Below are positions 14,980-23,436 of a stretch of DNA of 64,000 nucleotides, piece by piece. The stretch's first letter is position 1. Every line of letters starts with the position of its first letter. Under the pieces are notes generated by a model, which ran no database searches, was not told the origin of the DNA, and was given only the letters and a program-made list of their open reading frames with translations. The stretch covers positions 1 through 64,000 of the forward strand of contig NZ_VISR01000005.1 in NCBI RefSeq assembly GCF_007827595.1, given 5' to 3'. This DNA comes from Streptomyces sp. BK340. Its GTDB lineage: Bacteria > Actinomycetota > Actinomycetes > Streptomycetales > Streptomycetaceae. The translations under genes were made by a program, and so were the position numbers.

Positions 14980-15516
14980 GTGTACTTCGCCGCACTGCTC
15001 GCGCGCACCGAAGACGGGTGGGAAGCGAGCGACACAGAGCTCGACGATGTGGAGACCCTGTCGGATCTGGCCGACCTGGCCCGGGAAGCCACTGCCGACG
15101 AGGACACGGTGTTCGTCCTGATCGAACAGGAGGACTCCTGGTTCGGTCTCGTCCGCGTGGACGGCGAGGAGGACCCTCGCATCTTCGTCTCCGACGCGGC
15201 CGCCGCCGCCCGCAGCGCCTACGGTGAGCTGCTGCTCACCGACGAGCTGCTCGGCCGGGAGCCCGGCGCCGACGACGGCCCCGACCTGGACTCCCTGGAC
15301 CTCGACGGCACCGAGGACGGCGAGTCCGAGGACGAGAACGAGGACGACGACGAGACCGCAGCCGGCGGGGTGCCGCACGGCCCGGTGGGCGACGGCAGCA
15401 TCCTCGACGACCTGGGCGTCAGCGAGAAGGAACTGCGCGGCCTGGACCCGAACGAGGCGCTGGCCGAGATCGCCGAGGCCCTGGGCGCCTCGGAGGTGCT
15501 GGAGACCGTCCGCTGA
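14980..15516 (+). CDS. tRNA adenosine deaminase-associated protein
   Basis: A 178-residue acidic protein starting VYFAALLARTEDGWEASD at GTG 14980, after GGGAGAG. Actinobacterial relatives are annotated as tRNA adenosine deaminase-associated because they precede tadA. The acidic, low-complexity linker (DGTEDGESEDENEDDDE, about 106-125) joins an alpha/beta N-terminal part to a C-terminal helical part (ILDDLGVSEKELRGLDPNEALAEIAE). The biochemical role is unknown; a TadA or tRNA partner role is an inference from linkage. Confidence 0.88.
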   Translation: MYFAALLARTEDGWEASDTELDDVETLSDLADLAREATADEDTVFVLIEQEDSWFGLVRVDGEEDPRIFVSDAAAAARSAYGELLLTDELLGREPGADDGPDLDSLDLDGTEDGESEDENEDDDETAAGGVPHGPVGDGSILDDLGVSEKELRGLDPNEALAEIAEALGASEVLETVR

Positions 15517-15572
15517 GCGCTTCGCACACGGAAGGCGCACCGGACCCGGTACGCGACCGCTGGCGGGCCGCC

Positions 15573-16004
15573 ATGCGGCTCGCCCTGGACGAGGCCGAGC
15601 TGGCCGTCCGGGGCGGGGACGTCCCCGTCGGAGCCGTCGTGCTGTCCCCGGACGGTACGACGGTGCTCGGGGCCGGGCACAACGAGCGCGAGGCCACCGG
15701 CGACCCCACGGCCCACGCGGAGGTCCTCGCCATCCGGCGGGCCGCAGCCAGGCTCGGGGAGTGGCGGCTGACCGGCTGCACGCTGGTGGTCACCCTGGAG
15801 CCCTGCACGATGTGCGCGGGCGCGCTCGTGCAGTCCCGGGTGGACCGGGTGGTCTACGGCGCCCGCGACGACAAGGCGGGAGCGGCCGGCTCCCTCTGGG
15901 ACGTCGTACGCGACCGGCGGCTCAACCACCGGCCCGAGGTGATCGAGGGCGTCCTGGCCGAGGACTGCGCCCGGATGCTCACGGAGTTTTTCCGGGGCCG
16001 CTGA
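15573..16004 (+). CDS. tadA: tRNA-specific adenosine deaminase
   Basis: Zinc deaminase that converts A34 to inosine in tRNA-Arg(ACG); that substrate tRNA is encoded in this window at 38962-39034. The zinc motifs are HAE (48-50) and PCTMC (77-81), with Glu50 as proton shuttle. From ATG 15573 it has 143 residues. The in-frame upstream codons read SASHTEGAPDPVRDRWRAA and look coding, and a CTG at 15513 overlaps the TGA of the previous gene, so the true start may be that non-standard codon, coupled to the upstream gene. Confidence 0.94.
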   Translation: MRLALDEAELAVRGGDVPVGAVVLSPDGTTVLGAGHNEREATGDPTAHAEVLAIRRAAARLGEWRLTGCTLVVTLEPCTMCAGALVQSRVDRVVYGARDDKAGAAGSLWDVVRDRRLNHRPEVIEGVLAEDCARMLTEFFRGR

Positions 16005-16049
16005 ATACCGATTTCAAACCATGCCCCACCTTGCTGTAGGGTCTCCCTC

Positions 16050-16134
16050 GGTAGCGTGTCCGAGCGGCCGAAGGAGCTCGCCTCGAAAGCGAGTGTGGCG
16101 CAAGTCACCGAGGGTTCAAATCCCTCCGCTACCG
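16050..16134 (+). tRNA. tRNA-Ser (anticodon CGA)
   Basis: The acceptor stem GGTAGCG pairs with CGCTACC (16127-16133), with G discriminator. The anticodon CGA is at 16084-16086 in loop CTCGAAA. A long variable arm of class II type (TGTGGCGCAAGTCAC) and the T-loop GGTTCAAATCC are present. CCA is not encoded. A TAGGGT box 9 bases upstream may be its -10. Confidence 0.97.
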
Positions 16135-16140
16135 CTGTAG

Positions 16141-16168
16141 AAGGGCCCCGTCGCGAGACGGGGCCCTT
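16141..16168 (+). terminator. Terminator of tRNA-Ser
   Basis: A perfect 12-bp stem, AAGGGCCCCGTC / GACGGGGCCCTT, with a GCGA loop, seven bases after the tRNA. Confidence 0.9.
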
Positions 16169-16301
16169 CGTGCATGACCGGACCGGGATCCGGCAAAGAA
16201 CCCCGGCGGGCGGGCCGTTGGCCCCCGCGGGGGGCGTGAAGGTTACACTCGCGGCCGGCAACAGGGGTCCCACGGGGCACACAGGCACAGGGGAGGCCGC
16301 G

Positions 16302-16481
16302 GTGACGGTGAACGCCAAGAAGATCGCCGTGTACGTGCTCGTGGTCTTCGCGCTGTACGTGATCATCACGGATCCGGCGAAGGCGGCCGACTACGTCCAG
16401 ATAGCCTTCGAGGGCATATCGGACGCGGCCAAGGCCATAGGCGACTTCATGACCTGGATCGCCGACGGAGCAAAGAACTGA
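16302..16481 (+). CDS. Small membrane protein
   Basis: 59 residues from GTG 16302 behind GGGAGG. One helix (IAVYVLVVFALYVII) is followed by an amphipathic, Ala-rich segment with FEGISDAAKAIGDFMTWIADG. It resembles small Streptomyces membrane proteins that precede the Dabb gene. No function is known to me. The next gene starts 31 bases downstream, so co-transcription is likely. Confidence 0.7.
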   Translation: MTVNAKKIAVYVLVVFALYVIITDPAKAADYVQIAFEGISDAAKAIGDFMTWIADGAKN

Positions 16482-16512
16482 GCGGAAAGCCGAGAGAGCT
16501 GAGGTACGCCCC

Positions 16513-16806
16513 ATGATCCGCCACCTGGTCCTCTTCAAGCTCAACGAGGGCGTCGAGCGCGACGATCCGCAGGTCGTCGAGGGTGTCGCCGCCTTCCGGG
16601 CGCTCGGCGGCCAGATCGAGGAGCTGCGCTTCTGGGAGTGCGCCTGGAACATCAGCGACCGGCCGATCGCCTACGACTTCGCGATCAACTCGGCGGTCGA
16701 GGACACGGACGCCCTGAAGCGCTACCTGGAGCACCCGGCCCATCAGGCGGGTGTCGCACTGTGGCGGGAGTTCGCCACGTGGGTGATCGCCGACTACGAG
16801 TTCTGA
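16513..16806 (+). CDS. Dabb-family (stress-responsive A/B barrel) protein
   Basis: A 97-residue full-length Dabb ferredoxin-like protein: MIRHLVLFKL at the start, a central YDFAINSAVEDTDALKRYLEHPAH and the conserved HPAHQ near residue 75. Such proteins dimerise into barrels; most have no assigned activity in bacteria. It lies just upstream of sigF and is separated from it by a terminator. Confidence 0.85.
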   Translation: MIRHLVLFKLNEGVERDDPQVVEGVAAFRALGGQIEELRFWECAWNISDRPIAYDFAINSAVEDTDALKRYLEHPAHQAGVALWREFATWVIADYEF

Positions 16807-16821
16807 GCCCCTCGCTCCGGG

Positions 16822-16850
16822 AGCCCTCCGCCGGGAACGGCGGGGGGCTT
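16822..16850 (+). terminator. Terminator after the Dabb gene
   Basis: AGCCCTCCGCC and GGCGGGGGGCTT form a stem with a short GGGAAC loop, followed by TTC. It isolates sigF from the upstream genes. Confidence 0.75.
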
Positions 16851-16987
16851 TCGTGCGTCTCGTGACCCAACTTGGCGCTGTCTGGCCACAACACGGTGTT
16901 ATCCGGTGCTTGCACACAGTGCACATGTCTTGTGATGCTATGACCGCTTTTGACGGATGATTGACCGATGAAGAGGTGGCGTTGACC

Positions 16988-17851
16988 GTGTCGGCCAGTA
17001 CTGCGCCGCCCCAGGACGAGGCGCCCGCCCCAGCCCCCGCCGCCGCTCCCCCCGGCCCCGCCACGGCCCCTCCCGCCCCCGAGAAGCGGCGCGGCGCCGA
17101 CACCCGCGCCCTGACCCAGGTGCTCTTCGGCGAGCTGAAGGACCTCAGGCCGGGCACCCCGGAGCACAACCGCGTGCGCGGGGCGCTCATCGAGGCCAAC
17201 CTCCCGCTCGTGCGCTATGCGGCCGCCCGCTTCCGCTCGCGCAACGAGCCGATGGAGGACGTCATCCAGGTCGGCACCATCGGCCTGATCAACGCCATCG
17301 ACCGCTTCGATCCCGACCGGGGCGTCCAGTTCCCGACCTTCGCGATGCCGACCGTCGTCGGCGAGATCAAGCGGTACTTCCGGGACAACGTCCGCACGGT
17401 CCACGTACCGCGCCGGCTGCACGAACTGTGGGTGCAGGTCAACAGCGCCACCGAGGACCTCACCACGGCCTTCGGGCGCCAGCCGTCGACCGCCGAGATC
17501 GCCGAGCGCCTGCGGATCAGCGAGGACGAGGTGCTCTCCTGCATCGAGGCCGGGCGGTCGTACCACGCGACCTCCCTGGAGGCCGCACAGGAGGGTGACG
17601 GGCTGCCGGGCCTGCTGGACCGCATCGGCTACGAGGACCCGGCCCTGGACGGTGTGGAACACCGCGACCTGGTCCGCCATCTCCTCGTCCAACTCCCCGA
17701 ACGCGAACAGAGAATCCTTCTTCTGCGCTACTACAGCAATCTCACCCAGTCTCAGATCAGCGCGGAACTCGGTGTGTCCCAGATGCATGTCTCTCGACTA
17801 CTCGCGCGTAGCTTCCAGCGGCTGCGTTCCGCGAATCGGATCGAGGCATAA
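16988..17851 (+). CDS. sigF: RNA polymerase sigma factor SigF (SigB/F family)
   Basis: 287 residues from GTG 16988, preceded by AGAGGTGG; an in-frame TTG at 16961 would add nine residues. After an Ala/Pro-rich N-terminus come sigma region 2 ([24 protein letters not shown] begins it; [16 protein letters not shown]), region 3 ([14 protein letters not shown]) and region 4 ([22 protein letters not shown]). This is the SigB/F/G branch. Streptomyces SigF is a late, sporulation-specific sigma factor needed for normal spore walls. A region with few direct promoter cues lies between 16851 and 16987. Confidence 0.93.
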   Translation: MSASTAPPQDEAPAPAPAAAPPGPATAPPAPEKRRGADTRALTQVLFGELKDLRPGTPEHNRVRGALIEANLPLVRYAAARFRSRNEPMEDVIQVGTIGLINAIDRFDPDRGVQFPTFAMPTVVGEIKRYFRDNVRTVHVPRRLHELWVQVNSATEDLTTAFGRQPSTAEIAERLRISEDEVLSCIEAGRSYHATSLEAAQEGDGLPGLLDRIGYEDPALDGVEHRDLVRHLLVQLPEREQRILLLRYYSNLTQSQISAELGVSQMHVSRLLARSFQRLRSANRIEA

Positions 17852-18069
17852 CCGGCGCACGGGAGCACAGCTCGGAACACACCAGCTCGCACCCGTTCGC
17901 AAGCAGGATCGATCGGTAACCGGCGAGAGCTAATCGCTCACCAGGGCGGTTCCCGACAGTTGTGCGCCGAAAAACCGTCAGACCCCTTCTTTCCAGGGCC
18001 GATTCACATCTCCCATGTCGACATGTCACTACAGCGTGTTGCCGACATGTGACATTCTGCGGGAAGCGC

Positions 18070-18095
18070 GTTTGCCGGACCTCCGGCTCCGGTAT
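18070..18095 (+). promoter_or_regulatory. SigB/F-type promoter of sigN
   Basis: GTTT, sixteen bases, then CGGTAT fits the Streptomyces SigB-class consensus GTTT-N14-16-GGGTAT with one mismatch. It lies about 70 bases before the sigN start in the 312-base gap (17852-18163), which otherwise holds only AT-richer sequence around 18010-18050 with repeated GACATGT words. Control by SigN itself or another SigB-family factor is an inference. Confidence 0.6.
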
Positions 18096-18163
18096 TCAGG
18101 TGAAGGCTGCGTTGCTCGAAAGGCATCGCCGCCGCGACCGTCCCGCGACCCAAAGGGGGTGGC

Positions 18164-19090
18164 ATGTCCGCAGACCAGGGCAGCTCGAAGGTGCTCACGC
18201 CCACGAGCGAGGCAGCGCCCAAGCAGCTCGACGCCATCGACGTGCTCGACGACGTCACGTCACTCGAGACCGTGCCGGCCCCGCCCGCCCAGGCTCCCGA
18301 GACCGCCCAGGCCGCCCCGGCCACGGCGGACATCGACACCCGCACCCTGTCCCGCTCCCTGTTCCTGCGGCTCGCCGCACTCGACGAGAACAGCCCCGAG
18401 CGCGCCTACGTCCGGGACACCCTGATCGAGCTGAACCTCCCGCTCGTGCGCTACGCGGCGGCCCGCTTCCGCTCGCGCAACGAGCCGATGGAGGACATCG
18501 TCCAGGTCGGCACCATCGGCCTGATCAAGGCGATCGACCGCTTCGACTGCGAACGGGGCGTGGAGTTCCCGACGTTCGCGATGCCGACGGTCGTGGGCGA
18601 GATCAAGCGCTTCTTCCGCGACACCTCGTGGTCGGTGCGCGTCCCGCGCCGGCTCCAGGAGCTGCGGCTGGCCCTCACCAAGGCCAGTGACGAGCTGTCC
18701 CAGAAACTGGACCGCTCCCCGACGGTGACCGAACTGGCCGCGGTCCTCGGCGTCTCCGAGGAGGACGTGGTCGACGGCCTCGCGGTCGGCAACGCCTACA
18801 CCGCCTCCTCGCTCGACTCCCCGGCCCCCGAGGACGACGGCGGCGAGGGCTCCCTGGCCGACCGCCTCGGCTACGAGGACACCGCGCTGGAGGGTGTGGA
18901 GTACCGCGAGTCCCTCAAGCCCCTGCTGGCCAAGCTCCCGCCCCGGGAGCGCCGGATCATCATGCTGCGCTTCTTCGCCAACATGACCCAGTCCCAGATC
19001 GGCGAGGAGGTCGGCATCTCCCAGATGCACGTCTCCCGCCTGCTGACCCGGACCCTGGCCCAGCTGCGCGAGGGGCTCATCTCCGACTGA
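18164..19090 (+). CDS. sigN: RNA polymerase sigma factor SigN (SigB/F family)
   Basis: A 308-residue paralogue of the preceding SigF, sharing regions 2-4 almost word for word ([57 protein letters not shown]). The N-terminal 60 residues are a divergent acidic/Ala-Pro tail. The start ATG 18164 follows AAAGGGGGTGGC. From memory the adjacency of sigF and sigN is conserved (SCO4035/SCO4034), and SigN acts in development, in the subapical sporulation compartment. No anti-sigma gene is adjacent. Confidence 0.88.
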   Translation: MSADQGSSKVLTPTSEAAPKQLDAIDVLDDVTSLETVPAPPAQAPETAQAAPATADIDTRTLSRSLFLRLAALDENSPERAYVRDTLIELNLPLVRYAAARFRSRNEPMEDIVQVGTIGLIKAIDRFDCERGVEFPTFAMPTVVGEIKRFFRDTSWSVRVPRRLQELRLALTKASDELSQKLDRSPTVTELAAVLGVSEEDVVDGLAVGNAYTASSLDSPAPEDDGGEGSLADRLGYEDTALEGVEYRESLKPLLAKLPPRERRIIMLRFFANMTQSQIGEEVGISQMHVSRLLTRTLAQLREGLISD

Positions 19091-19128
19091 GGCTTCCCAT
19101 CTGACGGAGCGTCAGTCACCATGGCCGG

Positions 19129-19863
19129 ATGCTTCGCACCCGGACGCTTCGCGCGACGACATGGACACAGGGCCGCCGAGGCGCCGTCACGGCAGCGTCG
19201 GCGGCCGTCGTGTGCCTGGGTGTGACCCTGGCCGCGTGCGGAGGCGGGGGCCGGGACGGATACGTGGCGGTGGGCGGCGTACCGAGCCCGGCAGGTTCGC
19301 CGGGGGCGCCGACGGGAGCGGTGCGGATGGTCCCGCTGGACGGGTCGGCCGCACCCTCCGACTCACCGTCGGGCGCGGCTTCTTCGGATCCGCACCCCGA
19401 CGCGACCGGGCCGGGCACCCCGTCGGCCGACGAGAGCACCGCACCCGGCCCCGCAGGCGCCTCGCCCGGCACCACCGGCAAGGGCACGACCGCTCCCTCT
19501 CCGGAGCAGCCGTCGTCCCCCGCCCCGGCGCCCAGCCGCACCGGGCCTCCCGCACCCGCCGACCTCGACTGGGGCGCCCCCTCGCGGGGGGACACGGACA
19601 GACGCTGGTGCGAGAAGGTGACCGTCGGCTTTCACAACTCCGGCGGGACAGCGGTGCGTTCGGGCACGGTGACGTTCGGCACACACATCATCGGTGCGCT
19701 CGGCATCGACTGGGGGACGGTCGACTCGACCGTGGACCTCCCGGCACCGATCGGACCGAGGGCGCGCACGAACCACACCTGGACGGTGTGCGTCGACGCC
19801 TGGCGCGTCCCGCTGGGCATGCACATCGAGACGCGGGACGTGTCCGTCCGGTGGAGCGAGTGA
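19129..19863 (+). CDS. Lipoprotein with Ser/Pro/Thr-rich linker
   Basis: 244 residues. A basic N-terminus and hydrophobic core end in the lipobox LAAC (Cys near residue 37). A long Ser/Pro/Ala/Thr-rich spacer (about 45-155) leads to a C-terminal folded domain with two Cys (WCEKVTVGFHN, WTVCVDAW) and beta-strand patterns. It was probably tethered to the membrane surface. A 15-bp inverted repeat (CTGACG-GAG-CGTCAG, 19101-19115) lies upstream, between sigN and this gene; it could be an operator or a weak terminator. Confidence 0.8.
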   Translation: MLRTRTLRATTWTQGRRGAVTAASAAVVCLGVTLAACGGGGRDGYVAVGGVPSPAGSPGAPTGAVRMVPLDGSAAPSDSPSGAASSDPHPDATGPGTPSADESTAPGPAGASPGTTGKGTTAPSPEQPSSPAPAPSRTGPPAPADLDWGAPSRGDTDRRWCEKVTVGFHNSGGTAVRSGTVTFGTHIIGALGIDWGTVDSTVDLPAPIGPRARTNHTWTVCVDAWRVPLGMHIETRDVSVRWSE

Positions 19864-19884
19864 CCCCGGGCCGGGGTCGCGCCC

Positions 19885-20082
19885 TTACTTGAGCGCCAGC
19901 CAGGCCACCGCCGCGACGACCGCCACGGCGACGACGACGCCGATGATCAGGCCGATGCGCGGGCCGGAGGAGGCCGCCTCCTGCTGCCGGGCCCCCTGCG
20001 GAGCCTCGTCGACGAACGCGCGGAACATCTGGGTGCTGCCGGCGGGGTCGTAGTTGCCCTGGGGGCCCTGGGTGTTAGCCAT
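19885..20082 (-). CDS. Small tail-anchored membrane protein
   Basis: 65 residues from ATG 20082 (MANTQGPQGNYDPAGSTQMF). It is hydrophilic for about 40 residues, then has a single C-terminal helix (IGLIIGVVVAVAVVAAVAWLA) ending in LK. On its strand TAGTGT lies eight bases before the ATG, suggesting a leaderless mRNA. No function is known. Confidence 0.75.
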   Translation of the reverse strand: MANTQGPQGNYDPAGSTQMFRAFVDEAPQGARQQEAASSGPRIGLIIGVVVAVAVVAAVAWLALK

Positions 20083-20177
20083 GGCCCGAGACACTAGCGA
20101 ATCCAGGTGGCCTACCCAAGTGCGGGGCCACCGGGACAGAGGGGGGCAGGCCCCCCGCCCTCACCTGCACATTTACG

Positions 20178-20270
20178 ATTGCAATACTTGCCTTTGCCAA
20201 GTTTTTGCGCCAGCCCACCCCGATTTGTTTGCCTGCAGCAACCAACAGATCTATGGTTGCCCCAAGCAAC
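20178..20270. promoter_or_regulatory. AT-richer MarR-gene promoter with TTGC/GCAA dyads
   Basis: This stretch is clearly lower in GC than its surroundings. It has the palindrome ATTGCAAT (20178-20185), several TTGC words, and the inverted repeat GTTGC-CCCAA-GCAAC (20256-20270) ending 16 bases before the MarR start. These are likely autoregulatory operator sites of the adjacent MarR protein, controlling the whole MarR-MFS unit. Confidence 0.6.
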
Positions 20271-20286
20271 GAATGCGGGAGGTGTG

Positions 20287-20781
20287 ATGGCCGAGCAGGC
20301 GCAGTTCGAAGAGCTGGCGCGTCAGCTCAGTGCCGTCGGAGCCGTGAAACGGGACATGGGGCGGATCCTGCCGCACGAGTGTCCGGCCGGCTCGGCCGCC
20401 GTGCTGACCCTGCTCGGTCGCCACGGCGACATGCGCATGAGCAAGCTCGCCGAGCTGCTCGCCGTGGACATGTCGGTCACCAGCCGGCATGTCGCGCACG
20501 TCGCCGCGCGCGGCTGGATCGAGCGGTCACCGGACCCCGCGGACAAGCGCTCGCGCATCCTGCGCCTGACGCCCACGGGCCTGGAGCAGCTCGACGAGCT
20601 GTCCCGGCGGACCACCCATCTGCTCGCCGACCGGCTGAGCGACTGGACCGACGAGGAGGTCGGCCAGCTCATCCGGCTGATGACGCGCCTGCGCGCCAGC
20701 TTCGGCGACTGCCGGTCCGCCCCGCCTCGGCTGCCCGCACCCGTAGTCGAAGAGACCACCCGTACACCCGCTCACACGTAA
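20287..20781 (+). CDS. MarR-family transcriptional regulator
   Basis: 164 residues from ATG 20287 (GTG 20284 is also in frame). The winged helix includes MRMSKLAELLAVDMSVTSRHVAHVAARG (recognition helix about 56-70) and the wing DPADKRSRILRLTPTG. A Cys-containing N-terminus (LPHECPAGSAAVL) may sense ligand or oxidant. It ends 13 bases before the MFS gene, so it heads an operon MarR-MFS and probably represses it through the dyads upstream. Confidence 0.9.
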   Translation: MAEQAQFEELARQLSAVGAVKRDMGRILPHECPAGSAAVLTLLGRHGDMRMSKLAELLAVDMSVTSRHVAHVAARGWIERSPDPADKRSRILRLTPTGLEQLDELSRRTTHLLADRLSDWTDEEVGQLIRLMTRLRASFGDCRSAPPRLPAPVVEETTRTPAHT

Positions 20782-20794
20782 GAAAAGGAAGCCC

Positions 20795-23332
20795 ATGGCA
20801 ACGACCACACCAGCCGGTGTGCGGGCTCACGCCAAGCACGGGGGAGGCGCGCAAGGCGTCTCCGGGCACGCCCCGATGTCCCACCGGCAGATCATGGAGG
20901 CGCTCTCCGGGCTGCTGCTCGGCATGTTCGCCGCCATCCTGTCGTCCACCATCGTCTCCAACGCCCTGCCCGAGATCATCCAGGACCTCGGCGGCGGACA
21001 GAGCGCCTACACCTGGGTCGTCACGGCCGCGCTGCTGGCGATGACCGCCTCCACCCCGCTCTGGGGCAAGCTCGCCGACCTGGTCAGCAAGAAGGCGCTC
21101 GTCCAGATAGCCCTGGTCATCTACATAGCGGGCTCGGTCGTCGCCGGTCTGGCGCAGAACCCGGGCATGCTGATCGGCGCCCGGGTCATCCAGGGCCTCG
21201 GCGCCGGCGGTCTGACCGCGCTGGCCCAGATCATCATGGCCGCGATGATCTCCCCGCGTGAGCGCGGCCGGTACTCCGGCTACCTCGGCGCGACCTTCGC
21301 CGTCGCCACCGTCGGCGGCCCGCTCGTCGGCGGTGTCATCACCGACACCGACTGGCTCGGCTGGCGCTACTGCCTGTTCGTCGGTATCCCCTTCGCGCTG
21401 ATCGCGCTGTTCGTGCTGCAGAAGACGCTGCACCTGCCGGAGACCAGGCGCAAGGTCAAGGTCGACTGGGCCGGCGCCTTCTTCATCACCGCCGCCGTCA
21501 GCCTGCTGCTGGTCTGGGTCACCTTCGCCGACGACAAGTACGACTGGCTGTCCTGGCAGACCTACACGATGGTCGGCGGCGCGCTGCTGCTCGCCCTGAT
21601 CTTCCTCTTCGTCGAGACGAAGGCCAGCGAGCCGATCATCCCGCTGCGCCTCTTCAAGAACCGCACCATCGCGCTGGCCTCGGTCGCCTCCCTCTTCGTC
21701 GGCATCGCGATGTTCGCCGGCACGGTGTTCTTCAGCCAGTACTTCCAGCTGGCGCGCGACAAGTCCCCGACGATGTCCGGTGTCATGACGATCCCGATGA
21801 TCGCCGGTCTGTTCGTCTCCTCCACCGTCTCCGGCCAGGTCATCACCAAGACCGGCAAGTGGAAGGCCTGGCTGGTCACCGGCGGTGTGCTGCTGACCGC
21901 CGGTCTGGGTCTGCTCGGCACCATGCGGTACGACACCGACTACTGGAAGATCGCGATCTTCATGGCGGTCATGGGCCTCGGCATCGGCATGATGATGCAG
22001 AACCTGGTCCTGTCCACCCAGAACCAGGTCGCCCCGCACGAACTCGGCGCCGCCAGCTCCGTCGTCACCTTCTTCCGCTCCCTCGGCGGCGCGGTGGGCG
22101 TCTCGGCGCTCGGCTCCGTGATGTCGACCCGGATCACCCACTACGCCAAGGACACCATCGGCCAGCTGACCCCCAAGGAGCAGCTGGCGGCCGCCAAGGC
22201 CAGCGGCTCCGGTCAGCTGCCGGACATGGACCTGCTGCCCGCGCACATCCGCGCCTGGCTGGAGGGCGCCTACGGGCACGGCATCGCCGACATCTTCCTG
22301 TACATCGCGCCGATCGCCTTCCTCGCCTTCCTGGTCACCCTGTTCATCAAGGAGGTCCCGCTGCGCACGACCGGCGCCCTGGCCCAGGCCGCGGAGGCCG
22401 GCAGGGCCGAGGCTCCGGCCGCCGCCACCGTCGCGCAGACCGCCCCCGCCGAGGAGAACGTGCCCAGCTGGGCCGCCCCGGTCGTGAGCACGCAGGACGG
22501 TACGGAGGCCGCCCCCACCGATCAGTTCACCGCCGTCGCCACCCTGCCCGCCCCCGACGAGCGCGCCTCCGGCGGCACCCCGGTCCACGGCTTCGTCCGC
22601 GGCGCCGAGAGCGCCCCGGTCCCGCAGGCCGCGGTCACCCTGATCTCCCTCGGCGGCCGCCAGCTGGGCCGCGCGGTCGCCCACGCCGACGGCTCCTACG
22701 GGCTGAGCGCACCGGGCACGGGGTCGTACGTGCTCATCGCCTCCGCCGACGGCTACCAGCCGCAGGCCTCCACGATCGTGGTGGGCGAGGACCCGCTGTC
22801 GTACGACATCCTGCTCAGCGGCACCAGCGGGCTGAGCGGTGTGGTCCGGGCGTCCGGGAGCGCGCTGCCGGTCAAGGACGCGATGGTGATCGTCACCGAT
22901 GTGCGCGGGGACCTGCTGGCCACCGCGGCCAGCGGTGAGCAGGGCGAGTTCGCCTTCACCGAGCTGGTGCCGGGTGTGGTGACCGTCGCGGTGAACGCGG
23001 CCGGATTCCGTCCGCGCGCCCTGCCGGTCGAGATCGGTGCCACCGGCGTCACCCGGATCGAGCTGAACCTGGACGCCGGCGCCCAGCTGCAGGGTGTCGT
23101 CCGGGCCCCGCACGGCCCGCTGGCCGACGCCCGCGTGACCCTCGTGGACGCGGCGGGCAACGTGATCGGCACCGCCACCACCGGGACGGACGGCGCGTAC
23201 GCCTTCGCCGACCTGGACAACGGCGAGTACACCGTCATCGCGACGGGCTACCCGCTGGCGGCCACCGCCCTGACCGTCTCCGGCACCGGAGTCGACGGCC
23301 ACGACATCGAACTCGCTCACCCCGGCGAGTAG
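20795..23332 (+). CDS. DHA2-type MFS exporter with three C-terminal carboxypeptidase-regulatory-like domains
   Basis: 845 residues. Positions about 30-515 form a 14-helix EmrB/QacA-type drug:H+ antiporter (motif C region GYLGATFAVATVGGPLVGG; WGKLADLVSKK). An Ala/Glu-rich linker (515-595) follows. Then come three beta-sandwich repeats (about 598-680, 682-765, 766-845), each with the V.D..G.Y.F..L..G.Y.V...A.GY wording of CarboxypepD_reg/SpaA-like folds. The transporter body alone would be full length. By normal MFS topology the added domains would be cytoplasmic, unusual for this fold. Regulated by the upstream MarR. Confidence 0.9.
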   Translation: MATTTPAGVRAHAKHGGGAQGVSGHAPMSHRQIMEALSGLLLGMFAAILSSTIVSNALPEIIQDLGGGQSAYTWVVTAALLAMTASTPLWGKLADLVSKKALVQIALVIYIAGSVVAGLAQNPGMLIGARVIQGLGAGGLTALAQIIMAAMISPRERGRYSGYLGATFAVATVGGPLVGGVITDTDWLGWRYCLFVGIPFALIALFVLQKTLHLPETRRKVKVDWAGAFFITAAVSLLLVWVTFADDKYDWLSWQTYTMVGGALLLALIFLFVETKASEPIIPLRLFKNRTIALASVASLFVGIAMFAGTVFFSQYFQLARDKSPTMSGVMTIPMIAGLFVSSTVSGQVITKTGKWKAWLVTGGVLLTAGLGLLGTMRYDTDYWKIAIFMAVMGLGIGMMMQNLVLSTQNQVAPHELGAASSVVTFFRSLGGAVGVSALGSVMSTRITHYAKDTIGQLTPKEQLAAAKASGSGQLPDMDLLPAHIRAWLEGAYGHGIADIFLYIAPIAFLAFLVTLFIKEVPLRTTGALAQAAEAGRAEAPAAATVAQTAPAEENVPSWAAPVVSTQDGTEAAPTDQFTAVATLPAPDERASGGTPVHGFVRGAESAPVPQAAVTLISLGGRQLGRAVAHADGSYGLSAPGTGSYVLIASADGYQPQASTIVVGEDPLSYDILLSGTSGLSGVVRASGSALPVKDAMVIVTDVRGDLLATAASGEQGEFAFTELVPGVVTVAVNAAGFRPRALPVEIGATGVTRIELNLDAGAQLQGVVRAPHGPLADARVTLVDAAGNVIGTATTGTDGAYAFADLDNGEYTVIATGYPLAATALTVSGTGVDGHDIELAHPGE

Positions 23333-23339
23333 TCCGGCC

Positions 23340-23383
23340 CCGGCCCGTGGTGCGCGCACCGCCATGCGCGCGCCACGGGCCGG
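23340..23383 (+). terminator. Terminator after the MFS fusion gene
   Basis: A long stem: CCGGCCCGTGG(T)GCGCGCA pairs with TGCGCGC(G)CCACGGGCCGG around a CCGCCA loop, followed by TTTC. Confidence 0.85.
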
Positions 23384-23436
23384 TTTCATTCGACCATTTT
23401 GTAAGCCTTTGTAATTCCTTGCAGGGAGAAAACGGG

